Shown here: positions 8,103 to 18,243 of the stretch, in pieces | Layout: each line of letters starts with the position of its first letter | Numbering within the stretch: the stretch's first letter is position 1 | Origin: Enterobacter asburiae | GTDB taxonomy: Bacteria > Pseudomonadota > Gammaproteobacteria > Enterobacterales > Enterobacteriaceae | Length of the DNA: 64,000 bases | Assembly: GCA_011754535.1 (NCBI GenBank) | Contig: JAAQVN010000001.1 | Span: 4,774,001-4,838,000 of the forward strand | Reading direction: 5' to 3' | The notes under the pieces: model-generated | What the model was told of the DNA's origin: nothing | The model's database searches: none | The model's input: only the letters and a program-made list of their open reading frames with translations | Translations under genes and position numbers: made by a program

Positions 8103-9926
8103 TTAGTCTTCTTTCGCACCGCGCATAGCACGTTTACGATCGTTCTCGGTCAGGTGACGTTTACGGATACGAATTGACTGTGGCGTCACTTCTACCAGTT
8201 CGTCATCATCGATGAACTCCAGAGCCTGCTCCAGCGTCATCTTGATCGGTGGAACCAGAACCGTTGCTTCGTCAGTACCGGACGCACGCATGTTGGTCAG
8301 TTTCTTACCGGTCAGGCAGTTTACGGTCAGGTCGTTAGAACGACTGTGAATACCGATGATCTGGCCTTCGTAAACTTCAGCACCGTGACCCAGGAACAGC
8401 TTACCGCGATCCTGCAGGCCGAACAGCGCAAACGCAACCGCTTTACCCTGACCGTTGGAGATCAGTACGCCGTTGTTACGCTGGCCCACTTCGCCCGGAC
8501 GAACGTCGTCGTAGTGGCTGAAAGTGGAGTACAGCAGGCCGGTACCGGAGGTCATGGTCATGAACTCAGAACGGAAGCCGATCAGGCCGCGGCTTGGGAT
8601 CACGTAGTCGAGACGTACGCGGCCTTTGCCATCTGGATTCATGTTTTTCAGGTCGCCTTTACGCTCGCCCAGCGCCTGCATCACAGAACCCTGATGCTGC
8701 TCTTCAACGTCCAGCGTGACGTTTTCGAACGGCTCTTGTTTACGGCCGTCGATTTCGCGGAAGATAACTTTCGGACGGGAAACCGCCATCTCGAAACCTT
8801 CACGACGCATGTTTTCGATCAGAACAGACAGGTGCAGCTCACCACGACCAGAAACGCGGAATGCATCAGCGTCTTCGGTTTCTTCAACGCGCAGCGCAAC
8901 GTTGTGCACCAGCTCTTTGTTCAGGCGGTCAAGGATCTGACGAGAGGTAACGAACTTACCTTCTTTGCCACAGAACGGAGAGGTGTTGACGTTGAAGAAC
9001 ATAGAAACGGTTGGTTCATCAACGGACAGGGCTGGCAGCGCTTCGACGTTCTGCGGATCGCAGATGGTGTCGGAGATGTTCAGTTCACCCAGACCGGTGA
9101 TCGCGATGATGTCGCCCGCTTCAGCGATGTCGCTCTCGATACGCTCAAGACCCAGGTGAGTCAGTACTTTACCGACTTTACCGTTACGGGTTTTGCCTTC
9201 GCTATCGATGATCGTGACCTGCTGGTTAGGCTTCACTTTACCGCGCTTGATACGGCCAATGCCGATAACGCCAACGTAGTTGTTGTAGTCGAGCTGGGAG
9301 ATCTGCATCTGCAGGGTGCCTTCCAGGTCAACGTTCGGCGCAGGGACACGGTCAACAATCGCCTGATACAGCGGGGTCATGTCTTCAGCCATGTCTTCGT
9401 GGTCCAGACCAGCGATACCGTTCAGCGCAGAAGCGTAAACGATAGGGAAGTCCAGCTGCTCGTCGGTCGCGTCGAGGTTAACGAACAGGTCGAATACCTG
9501 GTCAACAACCCAGTCAGGACGCGCGCCAGGGCGGTCAACTTTGTTGATAACAACGATTGGCTTCAGACCATGGGCAAAAGCTTTTTTGGTCACGAAGCGC
9601 GTCTGTGGCATTGGGCCATCCATTGCGTCAACGACCAGCAGAACGGAGTCTACCATGGACATTACACGTTCAACTTCACCACCGAAGTCGGCGTGCCCTG
9701 GGGTATCAACGATGTTGATACGGTAGTCATTCCATTTAATCGCGGTGTTTTTCGCGAGGATAGTAATCCCACGCTCTTTCTCCAAATCGTTGGAGTCCAT
9801 CACGCGTTCTTGGGTTTCGGCACGTGCATCAAACGTACCGGATTGCTGCAGCAGCTTATCAACCAGGGTAGTTTTACCATGGTCAACGTGCGCGATGATG
9901 GCGATGTTACGCAAATTTTCGATCAC
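8103..9926 (-). CDS. bipA: Ribosome-associated translational GTPase BipA/TypA
   Basis: A 607-residue translational GTPase of the EF-G/LepA family that binds the ribosome and helps 50S assembly and growth in the cold or under stress. The G motifs are all present: P-loop AHVDHGKT at 12-19, RGITI at 52-56, DTPGH at 74-78 and NKVD at 128-131. EF-G-like domains III and V and the BipA-specific C-terminal domain follow. Translation starts at GTG (9924-9926) with GAGG just upstream. The gene ends at the shared terminator and is divergent from glnA. Upstream lies the glnA control region. Length is that of the E. coli protein. Confidence 0.98.
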   Translation of the reverse strand: MIENLRNIAIIAHVDHGKTTLVDKLLQQSGTFDARAETQERVMDSNDLEKERGITILAKNTAIKWNDYRINIVDTPGHADFGGEVERVMSMVDSVLLVVDAMDGPMPQTRFVTKKAFAHGLKPIVVINKVDRPGARPDWVVDQVFDLFVNLDATDEQLDFPIVYASALNGIAGLDHEDMAEDMTPLYQAIVDRVPAPNVDLEGTLQMQISQLDYNNYVGVIGIGRIKRGKVKPNQQVTIIDSEGKTRNGKVGKVLTHLGLERIESDIAEAGDIIAITGLGELNISDTICDPQNVEALPALSVDEPTVSMFFNVNTSPFCGKEGKFVTSRQILDRLNKELVHNVALRVEETEDADAFRVSGRGELHLSVLIENMRREGFEMAVSRPKVIFREIDGRKQEPFENVTLDVEEQHQGSVMQALGERKGDLKNMNPDGKGRVRLDYVIPSRGLIGFRSEFMTMTSGTGLLYSTFSHYDDVRPGEVGQRNNGVLISNGQGKAVAFALFGLQDRGKLFLGHGAEVYEGQIIGIHSRSNDLTVNCLTGKKLTNMRASGTDEATVLVPPIKMTLEQALEFIDDDELVEVTPQSIRIRKRHLTENDRKRAMRGAKED

Positions 9927-10078
9927 AACTTTGCCTCAGGCATTTAGAAATAGCGCGTTATTGTACACGGATTAATCGCACTACAAAACAGGATCACAAA
10001 CATCCCCCGCAAACAAGTATTGCAGAGATGCTTTGTGATCGCTTTCACGGAGCGGTAAAAGGGCACTTTAACGTAAAT

Positions 10079-10126
10079 TGCACCAATATGGTGCTCAACG
10101 TTCACAATGAAGCACTATACTGGTGC
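10079..10126 (+). promoter_or_regulatory. High-affinity NtrC (GlnG) enhancer sites 1 and 2 of glnA
   Basis: Two dyads, TGCACCAATATGGTGC at 10079-10094 and AGCACTATACTGGTGC at 10111-10126, match the NtrC consensus. Their centres are 32 bases apart, three helical turns. They fall near -140 and -108 relative to the expected glnAp2 start, exactly as in E. coli. They should activate glnAp2 from a distance and repress the overlapping glnAp1. A weaker dyad, TGCACTATGGTGC, lies at 10154-10166. Confidence 0.92.
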
Positions 10127-10200
10127 AACAAATCCATCATGGTGCAGCCCTTTTGCACTATGGTGCGCATGATAACGCCTTTTTGGGGTGTTTTAAAAGT

Positions 10201-10215
10201 TGGCACAGATTTCGC
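10201..10215 (+). promoter_or_regulatory. Sigma-54 promoter glnAp2
   Basis: TGGCACAGATTTCGC carries the invariant GG (-24) and GC (-12) of a sigma-54 promoter at correct spacing. It lies about 90 bases before the glnA ATG and downstream of the NtrC sites. The sequence is almost that of the E. coli glnAp2. Confidence 0.93.
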
Positions 10216-10304
10216 TTTATAAAAAATACATGGCAACAGCCAGTACAAACAGAAATTGAAGACCTCGTTACCACGACGACAATGACCAATCTGGAGAGTT
10301 AAGT

Positions 10305-11714
10305 ATGTCCGCTGAACACGTTTTGACGATGCTGAACGAACATGAAGTGAAGTTTGTTGATCTGCGCTTCACCGATACCAAAGGTAAAGAACAGCACGTC
10401 ACAATCCCTGCTCATCAGGTGAACGCCGAATTCTTTGAAGAAGGCAAAATGTTTGACGGCTCCTCCATTGGTGGCTGGAAAGGCATTAACGAATCCGACA
10501 TGGTTCTGATGCCAGACGCAACCACTGCGGTCATTGATCCGTTCTTCGAAGAACCAACCCTGATCATCCGCTGCGACATCCTCGAGCCAGGCACGCTGCA
10601 GGGCTACGACCGCGACCCACGTTCTATCGCTAAACGCGCTGAAGAATACCTGCGTTCTACCGGCATCGCGGACACCGTTCTGTTCGGGCCAGAGCCAGAG
10701 TTCTTCCTGTTCGACGACATCCGCTTCGGTGCCTCTATTTCCGGTTCCCACGTGGCTATCGACGACATCGAAGGTGCATGGAACTCTTCCACCAAATACG
10801 AAGGTGGTAACAAAGGTCACCGTCCTGGTGTGAAAGGCGGTTACTTCCCGGTTCCTCCGGTCGACTCTGCACAGGACATCCGTTCCACCATGTGTCTGGT
10901 GATGGAAGAGATGGGCCTGGTTGTTGAAGCGCACCACCACGAAGTGGCGACTGCTGGTCAGAACGAAGTGGCAACCCGCTTCAACACCATGACCAAAAAA
11001 GCGGACGAAATTCAGATCTACAAATACGTTGTGCACAACGTTGCGCACCGTTTCGGTAAAACCGCGACCTTCATGCCAAAACCAATGTTTGGCGACAACG
11101 GTTCCGGTATGCACTGCCACATGTCTCTGTCCAAGAACGGTACCAACCTGTTCTCTGGCGACAAATACGCCGGTCTGTCCGAGCAGGCGCTGTATTACAT
11201 CGGTGGTGTTATCAAACACGCTAAAGCGATCAACGCCCTGGCGAACCCAACCACCAACTCCTACAAGCGACTGGTACCGGGGTACGAAGCACCAGTGATG
11301 CTGGCCTACTCTGCGCGTAACCGTTCTGCTTCTATCCGTATCCCGGTGGTAGCTTCTCCGAAAGCGCGTCGTATCGAAGTGCGCTTCCCGGACCCAGCGG
11401 CTAACCCATACCTGTGCTTCGCAGCACTGCTGATGGCCGGTCTGGACGGTATCAAGAACAAGATCCACCCGGGCGAAGCGATGGACAAAAACCTGTACGA
11501 CCTGCCGCCAGAAGAAGCGAAAGAGATCCCACAGGTTGCGGGTTCTCTGGAAGAAGCCCTGCAGGCGCTGGACGCAGACCGCGAGTTCCTGACCGCAGGT
11601 GGCGTATTCACTGACGACGCTATCGATGCTTACATCGCTCTGCGTACTGAAGAGAACGACCGCGTGCGTATGACTCCGCATCCGGTTGAGTTCGAACTGT
11701 ACTACAGCGTTTAA
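10305..11714 (+). CDS. glnA: Glutamine synthetase, type I
   Basis: A 469-residue class I-beta glutamine synthetase that makes glutamine from glutamate, ammonia and ATP as a cytoplasmic dodecamer. The catalytic landmarks are present: [10 protein letters not shown], the ATP-binding stretch [19 protein letters not shown], and the adenylylation site Tyr398 (Met counted) in [11 protein letters not shown]. It should therefore be regulated by GlnE adenylylation. A GGAGAG ribosome-binding site precedes the ATG. It is the first gene of glnA-glnL-glnG. Transcription comes from glnAp2 under NtrC, and a terminator after the gene makes it more abundant than the two regulators. Confidence 0.99.
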   Translation: MSAEHVLTMLNEHEVKFVDLRFTDTKGKEQHVTIPAHQVNAEFFEEGKMFDGSSIGGWKGINESDMVLMPDATTAVIDPFFEEPTLIIRCDILEPGTLQGYDRDPRSIAKRAEEYLRSTGIADTVLFGPEPEFFLFDDIRFGASISGSHVAIDDIEGAWNSSTKYEGGNKGHRPGVKGGYFPVPPVDSAQDIRSTMCLVMEEMGLVVEAHHHEVATAGQNEVATRFNTMTKKADEIQIYKYVVHNVAHRFGKTATFMPKPMFGDNGSGMHCHMSLSKNGTNLFSGDKYAGLSEQALYYIGGVIKHAKAINALANPTTNSYKRLVPGYEAPVMLAYSARNRSASIRIPVVASPKARRIEVRFPDPAANPYLCFAALLMAGLDGIKNKIHPGEAMDKNLYDLPPEEAKEIPQVAGSLEEALQALDADREFLTAGGVFTDDAIDAYIALRTEENDRVRMTPHPVEFELYYSV

Positions 11715-11770
11715 TTTAGTTGTTTTACCCGGCGTGAAAAGCGCCGGGGGTAGTTGCCGTGGAAACTTTT

Positions 11771-11795
11771 AGCCCATCTCCGGATGGGCTTTTTT
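11771..11795 (+). terminator. Terminator between glnA and glnL
   Basis: An AGCCCATC / GATGGGCT stem with a TCCG loop is followed by six T. It should end most glnA transcripts, with partial readthrough to glnLG under nitrogen limitation. Confidence 0.88.
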
Positions 11796-11840
11796 CTCCA
11801 CCAACAACCTGATCTCACGCGCTTTTTACGCCGAAACCGC

Positions 11841-11862
11841 TATACTGCACTAAAATAGTGCA
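11841..11862 (+). promoter_or_regulatory. glnL promoter -10 with overlapping NtrC operator
   Basis: TATACT at 11841-11846 is a good -10 element. The NtrC dyad TGCACTAAAATAGTGCA at 11846-11862 overlaps it and covers the start region. NtrC should repress this promoter, keeping low glnLG levels under nitrogen excess. AGGAGA at 11871-11876 is the ribosome-binding site. Confidence 0.87.
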
Positions 11863-11883
11863 ACTACTCCAGGAGACTGCTGA

Positions 11884-12933
11884 ATGGCAACTGGCACGCT
11901 GCCCGATGCTGGGCAGATCCTCAATTCTTTAATTAACAGTATATTGCTGGTCGACGACGAGCTGGCCGTCCATTACGCCAACCCGGCGGCGCAACAGCTG
12001 CTCGCCCAGAGTTCACGCAAACTGTTTGGCACCCCGCTTCCTGAGTTGTTGAGCTATTTTTCGCTGAATATTGGCCTGATGCAGGAAAGCTTGCAGGCCG
12101 GCCAGGGGTTTACCGATAACGAAGTGACGCTGGTGATCGACGGGCGCTCGCACATTCTGTCGCTTACCGCGCAACGACTTCCCGAGGGAATGATCCTGCT
12201 CGAAATGGCGCCGATGGATAACCAGCGTCGCCTGAGCCAGGAACAGCTGCAGCATGCGCAGCAAATTGCCGCCCGTGACCTGGTGCGAGGTCTGGCGCAT
12301 GAAATCAAAAATCCGCTGGGTGGGTTACGCGGCGCGGCACAGCTTCTGACCAAAGCGCTGCCCGACCCCGCGCTGGCGGAGTACACCAACGTCATCATTG
12401 AGCAGGCGGACCGCCTGCGTAACCTGGTTGATCGCCTTCTTGGGCCGCAGCAGCCCGGCATGCACGTTTCAGAAAGCATTCATAAAGTGGCTGAACGGGT
12501 GGTGAAGCTTGTCTCCATGGAGCTGCCGGAGAACGTCACGCTGGTGCGTGATTACGACCCCAGCCTGCCGGAACTGGCGCATGACCCCGATCAGATTGAG
12601 CAGGTACTGCTGAATATTGTGCGCAATGCCCTGCAGGCGCTGGGGCCGGAAGGCGGCGAGATTATTTTACGCACCCGCACCGCCTTCCAGCTCACGCTGC
12701 ACGGCGTGCGCTATCGTCTGGCGGCCCGTATCGACGTTGAGGATAACGGTCCCGGTATTCCTGCGCATCTGCAGGACACCCTGTTCTACCCGATGGTAAG
12801 CGGGCGCGAAGGCGGTACGGGTCTGGGCTTATCTATCGCCCGCAGCTTGATCGATCAGCACTCCGGAAAAATTGAATTTACCAGTTGGCCGGGACATACC
12901 GAGTTTTCGGTTTTCCTGCCGATTAAAAAATAA
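11884..12933 (+). CDS. glnL: Nitrogen regulation sensor kinase/phosphatase NtrB
   Basis: A 349-residue cytoplasmic histidine kinase. A PAS-like domain lies at about residues 10-110. The HisKA dimer region carries the phosphorylated His139 in [11 protein letters not shown]. The ATPase domain follows, with the N box (IVRNALQAL), DNGPGI and GGTGLGLSI. It phosphorylates NtrC when nitrogen is short. PII (GlnB) switches it to the phosphatase state when glutamine is plentiful. It has its own NtrC-repressed promoter and lies 11 bases before glnG, so the two partners are co-transcribed. There are no membrane segments, as usual for this family. Confidence 0.98.
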   Translation: MATGTLPDAGQILNSLINSILLVDDELAVHYANPAAQQLLAQSSRKLFGTPLPELLSYFSLNIGLMQESLQAGQGFTDNEVTLVIDGRSHILSLTAQRLPEGMILLEMAPMDNQRRLSQEQLQHAQQIAARDLVRGLAHEIKNPLGGLRGAAQLLTKALPDPALAEYTNVIIEQADRLRNLVDRLLGPQQPGMHVSESIHKVAERVVKLVSMELPENVTLVRDYDPSLPELAHDPDQIEQVLLNIVRNALQALGPEGGEIILRTRTAFQLTLHGVRYRLAARIDVEDNGPGIPAHLQDTLFYPMVSGREGGTGLGLSIARSLIDQHSGKIEFTSWPGHTEFSVFLPIKK

Positions 12934-12944
12934 AGGTGACGTTT

Positions 12945-14357
12945 ATGCAACGAGGGATAGTCTGGGTAGTCGATGACGATAGCTCCATCCGTTGGGTGCT
13001 TGAACGCGCGCTCACAGGGGCAGGATTAAGCTGCACGACGTTTGAGAGCGGCAGCGAAGTGCTCGACGCACTCACCACCAAAACGCCAGATGTTCTACTT
13101 TCGGATATCCGTATGCCGGGCATGGACGGGCTGGCGCTGTTAAAGCAGATCAAACAACGCCACCCGATGCTTCCGGTCATCATAATGACCGCGCACTCCG
13201 ATCTGGATGCCGCGGTGAGCGCCTATCAGCAAGGGGCGTTTGATTACCTGCCCAAACCGTTTGATATCGACGAAGCGGTGGCACTGGTTGAGCGCGCGAT
13301 TAGCCACTACCAGGAGCAGCAACAGCCGCGCCACACGCCCGATTTTGGGCCAACGACGGACATCATCGGCGAAGCGCCGGCGATGCAGGACGTGTTTCGC
13401 ATTATTGGCCGTCTGTCCCGCTCGTCCATCAGCGTATTGATTAACGGTGAATCGGGAACCGGTAAAGAGCTGGTGGCGCATGCATTGCATCGCCATAGCC
13501 CACGGGCAAAAGCACCGTTCATCGCCCTGAATATGGCGGCGATCCCGAAGGATTTGATTGAGTCCGAACTATTCGGCCATGAAAAAGGGGCGTTTACCGG
13601 CGCGAATACCATTCGCCAGGGGCGCTTTGAGCAGGCTGACGGCGGCACGCTGTTCCTGGACGAGATCGGCGATATGCCGCTGGACGTTCAGACCCGCCTG
13701 CTGCGCGTGCTGGCCGACGGGCAGTTTTACCGCGTGGGCGGCTATGCGCCGGTGAAGGTGGACGTGCGCATTATCGCCGCGACGCACCAGAACCTGGAGC
13801 TGCGCGTGCAGGAGGGGAAATTCCGTGAGGATTTATTCCACCGCCTGAACGTCATTCGCGTTCATCTGCCGCCGCTGCGCGAGCGTCGGGAAGATATTCC
13901 CCGCCTGGCGCGTCATTTCCTGCAGGTTGCCGCCCGCGAGCTGGGCGTGGAAGCCAAGCAGCTGCACCCGGAAACCGATGCCGCCCTCACCCGCCTGGCG
14001 TGGCCGGGCAACGTCCGTCAGCTGGAAAACACCTGCCGCTGGTTAACCGTGATGGCCGCCGGACAGGAAGTGCTGATTCAGGATTTACCGGCCGAGCTGT
14101 TTGAGGCCACCGCGCCAGAAAGCAGTACCGGACACGCGCTGCCGGACAGCTGGGCGACGCTGCTGGCGCAGTGGGCCGACCGCGCGCTGCGTTCCGGTCA
14201 TCAAAACCTGCTGTCTGAGGCTCAGCCCGAGATGGAGCGTACGCTGTTGACCACCGCGCTTCGTCATACGCAGGGCCATAAGCAGGAAGCCGCTCGCCTG
14301 CTGGGATGGGGACGTAATACCCTGACGCGCAAGCTTAAAGAGCTGGGAATGGAGTAA
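12945..14357 (+). CDS. glnG: Nitrogen regulator NtrC, sigma-54-dependent activator
   Basis: A 470-residue response regulator and enhancer-binding ATPase. The receiver domain carries phospho-acceptor Asp54 (LLSDIRMPG). The AAA+ domain carries Walker A GESGTGKE at 168-175, the sigma-54 contact loop GAFTGA at 215-220 and Walker B TLFLDEIGD. The C-terminal Fis-type helix-turn-helix is KQEAARLLGWGRNTLTRKL. I use ATG 12945 (MQRGIVWVVDD), with GGTGA about 6 bases upstream. The GTG at 12936 is part of that ribosome-binding site. Its targets in this window are the dyads upstream of glnA and glnL, so the operon regulates itself. Confidence 0.98.
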   Translation: MQRGIVWVVDDDSSIRWVLERALTGAGLSCTTFESGSEVLDALTTKTPDVLLSDIRMPGMDGLALLKQIKQRHPMLPVIIMTAHSDLDAAVSAYQQGAFDYLPKPFDIDEAVALVERAISHYQEQQQPRHTPDFGPTTDIIGEAPAMQDVFRIIGRLSRSSISVLINGESGTGKELVAHALHRHSPRAKAPFIALNMAAIPKDLIESELFGHEKGAFTGANTIRQGRFEQADGGTLFLDEIGDMPLDVQTRLLRVLADGQFYRVGGYAPVKVDVRIIAATHQNLELRVQEGKFREDLFHRLNVIRVHLPPLRERREDIPRLARHFLQVAARELGVEAKQLHPETDAALTRLAWPGNVRQLENTCRWLTVMAAGQEVLIQDLPAELFEATAPESSTGHALPDSWATLLAQWADRALRSGHQNLLSEAQPEMERTLLTTALRHTQGHKQEAARLLGWGRNTLTRKLKELGME

Positions 14358-14387
14358 GATTCCCCGAAGTGTAAAGGTTATTAATTG

Positions 14388-14413
14388 AGCGCAAATTGCC
14401 GTTATTTTGCGCT
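14388..14413 (+). terminator. Probable terminator after glnG
   Basis: AGCGCAAA (14388-14395) pairs perfectly with TTTGCGCT (14406-14413), and only a short T stretch follows. It fits the end of glnALG, though the weak T run makes it less certain. Confidence 0.5.
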
Positions 14414-14467
14414 TTACTGTTCCGATGAGTTTTGTATGATCGTGCCCGGAAATCGAGGGTGGAGATC

Positions 14468-14578
14468 ATGCTGGAAACATTAGTCAATATGCTCTCTAGC
14501 GGAGCAGTTGAAAGCCACACGCCACAAACCGCCGTTGCGGCGGTGCTGTGTGCGGCGCTGGTTGGGCTGTTTAGCTAG
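14468..14578 (+). CDS. yshB: YshB, 36-residue membrane protein
   Basis: A short frame between glnG and hemN encodes MLETLVNMLSSGAVESH followed by TPQTAVAAVLCAALVGLFS. It matches the E. coli small protein YshB almost residue for residue and has the same position. The C-terminal half is one hydrophobic helix, so it is probably an inner-membrane small protein. GGAG five bases before the ATG is a good ribosome-binding site. YshB has been linked to intracellular growth in Salmonella, but its molecular role is not known. Confidence 0.88.
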   Translation: MLETLVNMLSSGAVESHTPQTAVAAVLCAALVGLFS

Positions 14579-14596
14579 CGGGGTTGAACGTAAAAG

Positions 14597-14630
14597 CCGG
14601 GTGGCGGCTTCGCCTTACCCGGCCTACGTT
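14597..14630. repeat. REP palindromic element
   Basis: GCCGGGTGGCGGCTTCGCCT followed by TACCCGGC forms the typical imperfect REP hairpin found between enterobacterial genes. It sits between convergent yshB and hemN. A near-identical copy lies after mobB. Confidence 0.85.
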
Positions 14631-14645
14631 TCGTGCTTTTGCGAT

Positions 14646-16019
<1,374 letters not shown>

Positions 16020-16021
16020 GC

Positions 16022-16204
16022 TCACTCCTTCCGTTGGTGTCGCGTTCGTATACGGCGGCCCGTTCTGGCCCCATCGCGAGCCATCATTCGGGTGCGCAGC
16101 CACTTCTGTCGCCGCGACAACCGCCGTAGTTTAACGAATAACCACACCAGATAACATATAACCGGAAGGGTTATAAGCAGGACTATCGTGCCTGCCGGGT
16201 GCAA
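16022..16204 (-). CDS. Small membrane protein candidate between yihI and hemN, unrecognised
   Basis: I do not recognise this 60-residue product. It has one strong N-terminal membrane helix (TIVLLITLPVICYLVWLFV) and a very basic tail with many Arg and Lys, so it would sit in the inner membrane with the tail in the cytoplasm. The start is TTG (16202-16204), 3 bases after the yihI stop, with AGGTGG about 10 bases upstream inside the end of yihI. The last codons AAG GAG TGA supply the hemN ribosome-binding site, and hemN begins 2 bases after the stop. Such tight fitting on both sides supports translation. From memory, some gammaproteobacteria carry a longer membrane-anchored protein (DUF2489) next to yihI, and this could be a short relative; I cannot confirm it. 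Confidence 0.5.
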   Translation of the reverse strand: MHPAGTIVLLITLPVICYLVWLFVKLRRLSRRQKWLRTRMMARDGARTGRRIRTRHQRKE

Positions 16205-16207
16205 ATG

Positions 16208-16723
16208 TTAGTTTCCACCTTTCAGAAGACGCATCATATCTTCCTGCTTTTCGTCTTCTTCTTCGTCGTCTTCGTCATCGTAAGACAGACCGAGTTTCTG
16301 CATCAGCTCATCAATGCGGTCCAGTTTAGCATCCACCCATGACTGCTCTTCTGCGGTCAGGGTTTCACCCTCTTCAAGACGTTCCAGCAGCGCGTCCAGG
16401 CGCTCATCGTTCTCCAGCATATCCAGCTCAGCCTGCGGTGAAAGCATAGGTTTCTCGCTCTTTGGTTTGTGCTGCTTAGTGACCGGGGTGTCTGTCACGC
16501 CCAGCGGAATGTGAGTTTTACTGCCGATACGAGGATCTTTCTGCTGTTTGCTTTTTGCAGAAGCGCCCGCTGCACCACCGCCGTTTGCACGGCTACCCGC
16601 AGCATGGCCACGATGTTTCTTATCGCGTTTGCGATCGCGCGCTTCCTGGTTCAGTTCTTCGCGCGTTTTGCGGCGTGCTTTTGCAGGGCGTTTAGCACCC
16701 GCAGCGGAGGTTGGTTTTTTCAT
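16208..16723 (-). CDS. yihI: Der GTPase-activating protein YihI
   Basis: A 171-residue protein. The N-terminal third is very basic and low-complexity ([14 protein letters not shown]... [11 protein letters not shown]). The middle is structured, and the C-terminal tail is acidic ([17 protein letters not shown]). YihI stimulates the GTPase Der (EngA) and thereby tunes 50S ribosome assembly. Charge layout and conserved blocks ([39 protein letters not shown]) agree with the E. coli protein. It is the first gene of a likely operon with the 60-codon ORF and hemN, and lies just downstream of the CsrC sRNA on the same strand. Confidence 0.95.
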   Translation of the reverse strand: MKKPTSAAGAKRPAKARRKTREELNQEARDRKRDKKHRGHAAGSRANGGGAAGASAKSKQQKDPRIGSKTHIPLGVTDTPVTKQHKPKSEKPMLSPQAELDMLENDERLDALLERLEEGETLTAEEQSWVDAKLDRIDELMQKLGLSYDDEDDEEEDEKQEDMMRLLKGGN

Positions 16724-16791
16724 GATGTTTTATCTTTAAGTCGTTTTCTTCAGTATAGAATTGCGGCGAAATCTAGCAGAAAGCAAGCAAA

Positions 16792-17033
16792 GAAAAAAGG
16801 CGACAGAGCAATCTGTCGCCTTTTTTCCTGACTCACAACCCTTAGCGGGTCAGACATTCCATGTTTACCAACAACACACCCTGTTTATCCTTTGGCTGAT
16901 ACCGTCCGTGTATGGTTCCATTTCCTGTTAAAACGCCTCCAGGCGCTGGTCGTCCTGACTGTCCTGCGTCTTCGCCTCCTGGCGCTCCTGACCCTAATCC
17001 TTAAGTCGAATTCCTGTTGGCTTCCTCGCCCTG
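16792..17033 (-). ncRNA. csrC: CsrC small RNA, CsrA-sequestering
   Basis: The minus strand reads as an RNA of about 242 bases with more than ten GGA motifs, several as CAGGA in hairpin loops (TCAGGAGCGCCAGGAGGCG, ACAGGAAATGG, GTGAGTCAGGAAAAAA). It ends in a perfect terminator, GGCGACAG / CTGTCGCC plus T run (16793-16823). Sequence, length and position between yihI and engB match E. coli CsrC, which titrates the carbon-storage regulator CsrA. The 5' end is an estimate, placed a few bases after TATGCG in the divergent region, by comparison with the E. coli start. Confidence 0.9.
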
Positions 17034-17300
17034 ACGCATACTTTACCTTGTTCGCTTAAACTGACAAGCAACGAAACGGTACAAAAAGAGATTTTCAGAC
17101 AATTACCCGGAAATAAGCTTATGATTTAAAACAGTTTGGCTTTTTTGGCACCTGCGAATTCTCTGAAATCTCCCATAGCAACATTAGCCGATCTCTCACA
17201 ACGCTTCGGGCTTTCACCTGCAGGCACCGTGCAATGAGAAAAGCCTTTTGCCCGCATTCGGGTATAATCCCCCCAGATTACGATTTTTGGAGACGACCAC

Positions 17301-17930
17301 GTGACTACCTGGAATTACCAACAGACGCATTTTGTCACCAGTGCGCCCGATATTCGCCACCTGCCTTCTGATACCGGTATTGAAGTGGCATTTGCTGGCC
17401 GCTCAAACGCGGGGAAGTCCAGCGCCCTGAATACGCTGACCAATCAGAAGAACCTGGCGCGTACCTCAAAAACACCTGGCCGTACCCAGCTGATTAACCT
17501 TTTTGAAGTCGCTGAAGGCAAACGCCTGGTCGACTTGCCGGGATACGGTTATGCGCAGGTGCCAGAAGAGATGAAGATCAAATGGCAGCGTGCGCTGGGC
17601 GAATACCTGGAAAAACGCATGTGCCTGAAAGGTCTGGTGGTGCTGATGGACATTCGCCATCCGCTAAAAGATCTCGATCAGCAGATGATCGACTGGGCCG
17701 TAGCAAGCGATATTGCCGTGCTGGTGCTTCTGACGAAAGCCGATAAGCTGGCAAGCGGCGCGCGTAAAGCGCAGGTGAATATGGTTCGCGAAGCGGTACT
17801 GGCCTTTAATGGCGATGTACAGGTAGAGCCCTTCTCTTCGCTGAAAAAACAGGGCGTTGACAAACTGCGTCAGAAGCTCGATAGCTGGTTTAACGAGCTG
17901 GAACCCGCAACAGAAGCGGAAGCAGAGTAA
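17301..17930 (+). CDS. engB: Ribosome biogenesis GTPase EngB (YihA/YsxC)
   Basis: A 209-residue essential GTPase that takes part in 50S subunit maturation. The G motifs are clear: GRSNAGKS at 33-40, the [11 protein letters not shown] region, DLPGYGYA and TKAD. The start is GTG at 17301 with GGAG eight bases upstream, and the N-terminus aligns with the E. coli protein. It is divergent from csrC and convergent with the Spot 42 gene. A terminator follows directly. The C-terminal 15 residues are acidic and variable, as usual. Confidence 0.97.
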   Translation: MTTWNYQQTHFVTSAPDIRHLPSDTGIEVAFAGRSNAGKSSALNTLTNQKNLARTSKTPGRTQLINLFEVAEGKRLVDLPGYGYAQVPEEMKIKWQRALGEYLEKRMCLKGLVVLMDIRHPLKDLDQQMIDWAVASDIAVLVLLTKADKLASGARKAQVNMVREAVLAFNGDVQVEPFSSLKKQGVDKLRQKLDSWFNELEPATEAEAE

Positions 17931-17935
17931 AACCG

Positions 17936-17963
17936 AGCGCGGCAATGTCCGCGCTTTTTTTTT
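17936..17963 (+). terminator. Terminator after engB
   Basis: An AGCGCGG / CCGCGCT stem with loop CAATGT is followed by nine T. Confidence 0.9.
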
Positions 17964-17986
17964 GACGGAACTTTTCTTTGCCGCAA

Positions 17987-18095
17987 TAAAAAACGCCCCA
18001 GTCATTACTGACTGGGGCGGCTAAAATATTCAGCCAAATCCGATTACGTGAAGTAAAAGGTCTGAAAGATAGAACATCTTACCTCTGTACCCTAC
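17987..18095 (-). ncRNA. spf: Spot 42 small RNA
   Basis: The minus strand from 18095 gives a 109-base RNA starting GTAGGGTACAGAGGTAAG and ending in the GCCCCAGTCA / TGACTGGGGC terminator followed by six T and an A. It is nearly identical to E. coli Spot 42 and lies, as there, between polA and engB. Spot 42 pairs with galK and other catabolic mRNAs via Hfq and is repressed by cAMP-CRP. The upstream region is A/T-rich with a plausible -10, but I did not fix a CRP site. Confidence 0.96.
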
Positions 18096-18186
18096 GTCGA
18101 TAACTCTACCCCTTTTTTTGCTGTAGAAAAAGCACTTTTTGTAGTTTTTTTTCATTCTTTACATAGGGAATTCTAATGATCGTCAC

Positions 18187-18232
18187 AAAACGCGCTTTGT
18201 TATGTTGCTAACTTACATAAAAAGCGCGTTAT
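18187..18232 (-). terminator. Probable terminator after polA
   Basis: AACGCGCTTT (18189-18198) and AAAGCGCGTT (18221-18230) are perfect inverted copies with a 22-base loop. On the minus strand the second arm ends in TTTT. It lies just after the polA stop and upstream of the spf promoter. Confidence 0.5.
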
Positions 18233-18243
18233 TCATTGAACCT

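Noticed and set aside
8346..9947. 533-codon plus-strand open frame opposite bipA
   Set aside because: It lies wholly antisense to a clearly conserved bipA, its protein has no recognisable motif, and its composition (many Asn, Gln, Val, Phe) is that of a mirrored frame from a biased gene.
10299..11681. 460-codon minus-strand frame opposite glnA
   Set aside because: Antisense shadow of a highly expressed gene with strong codon bias; low-complexity product without domains and no ribosome-binding site.
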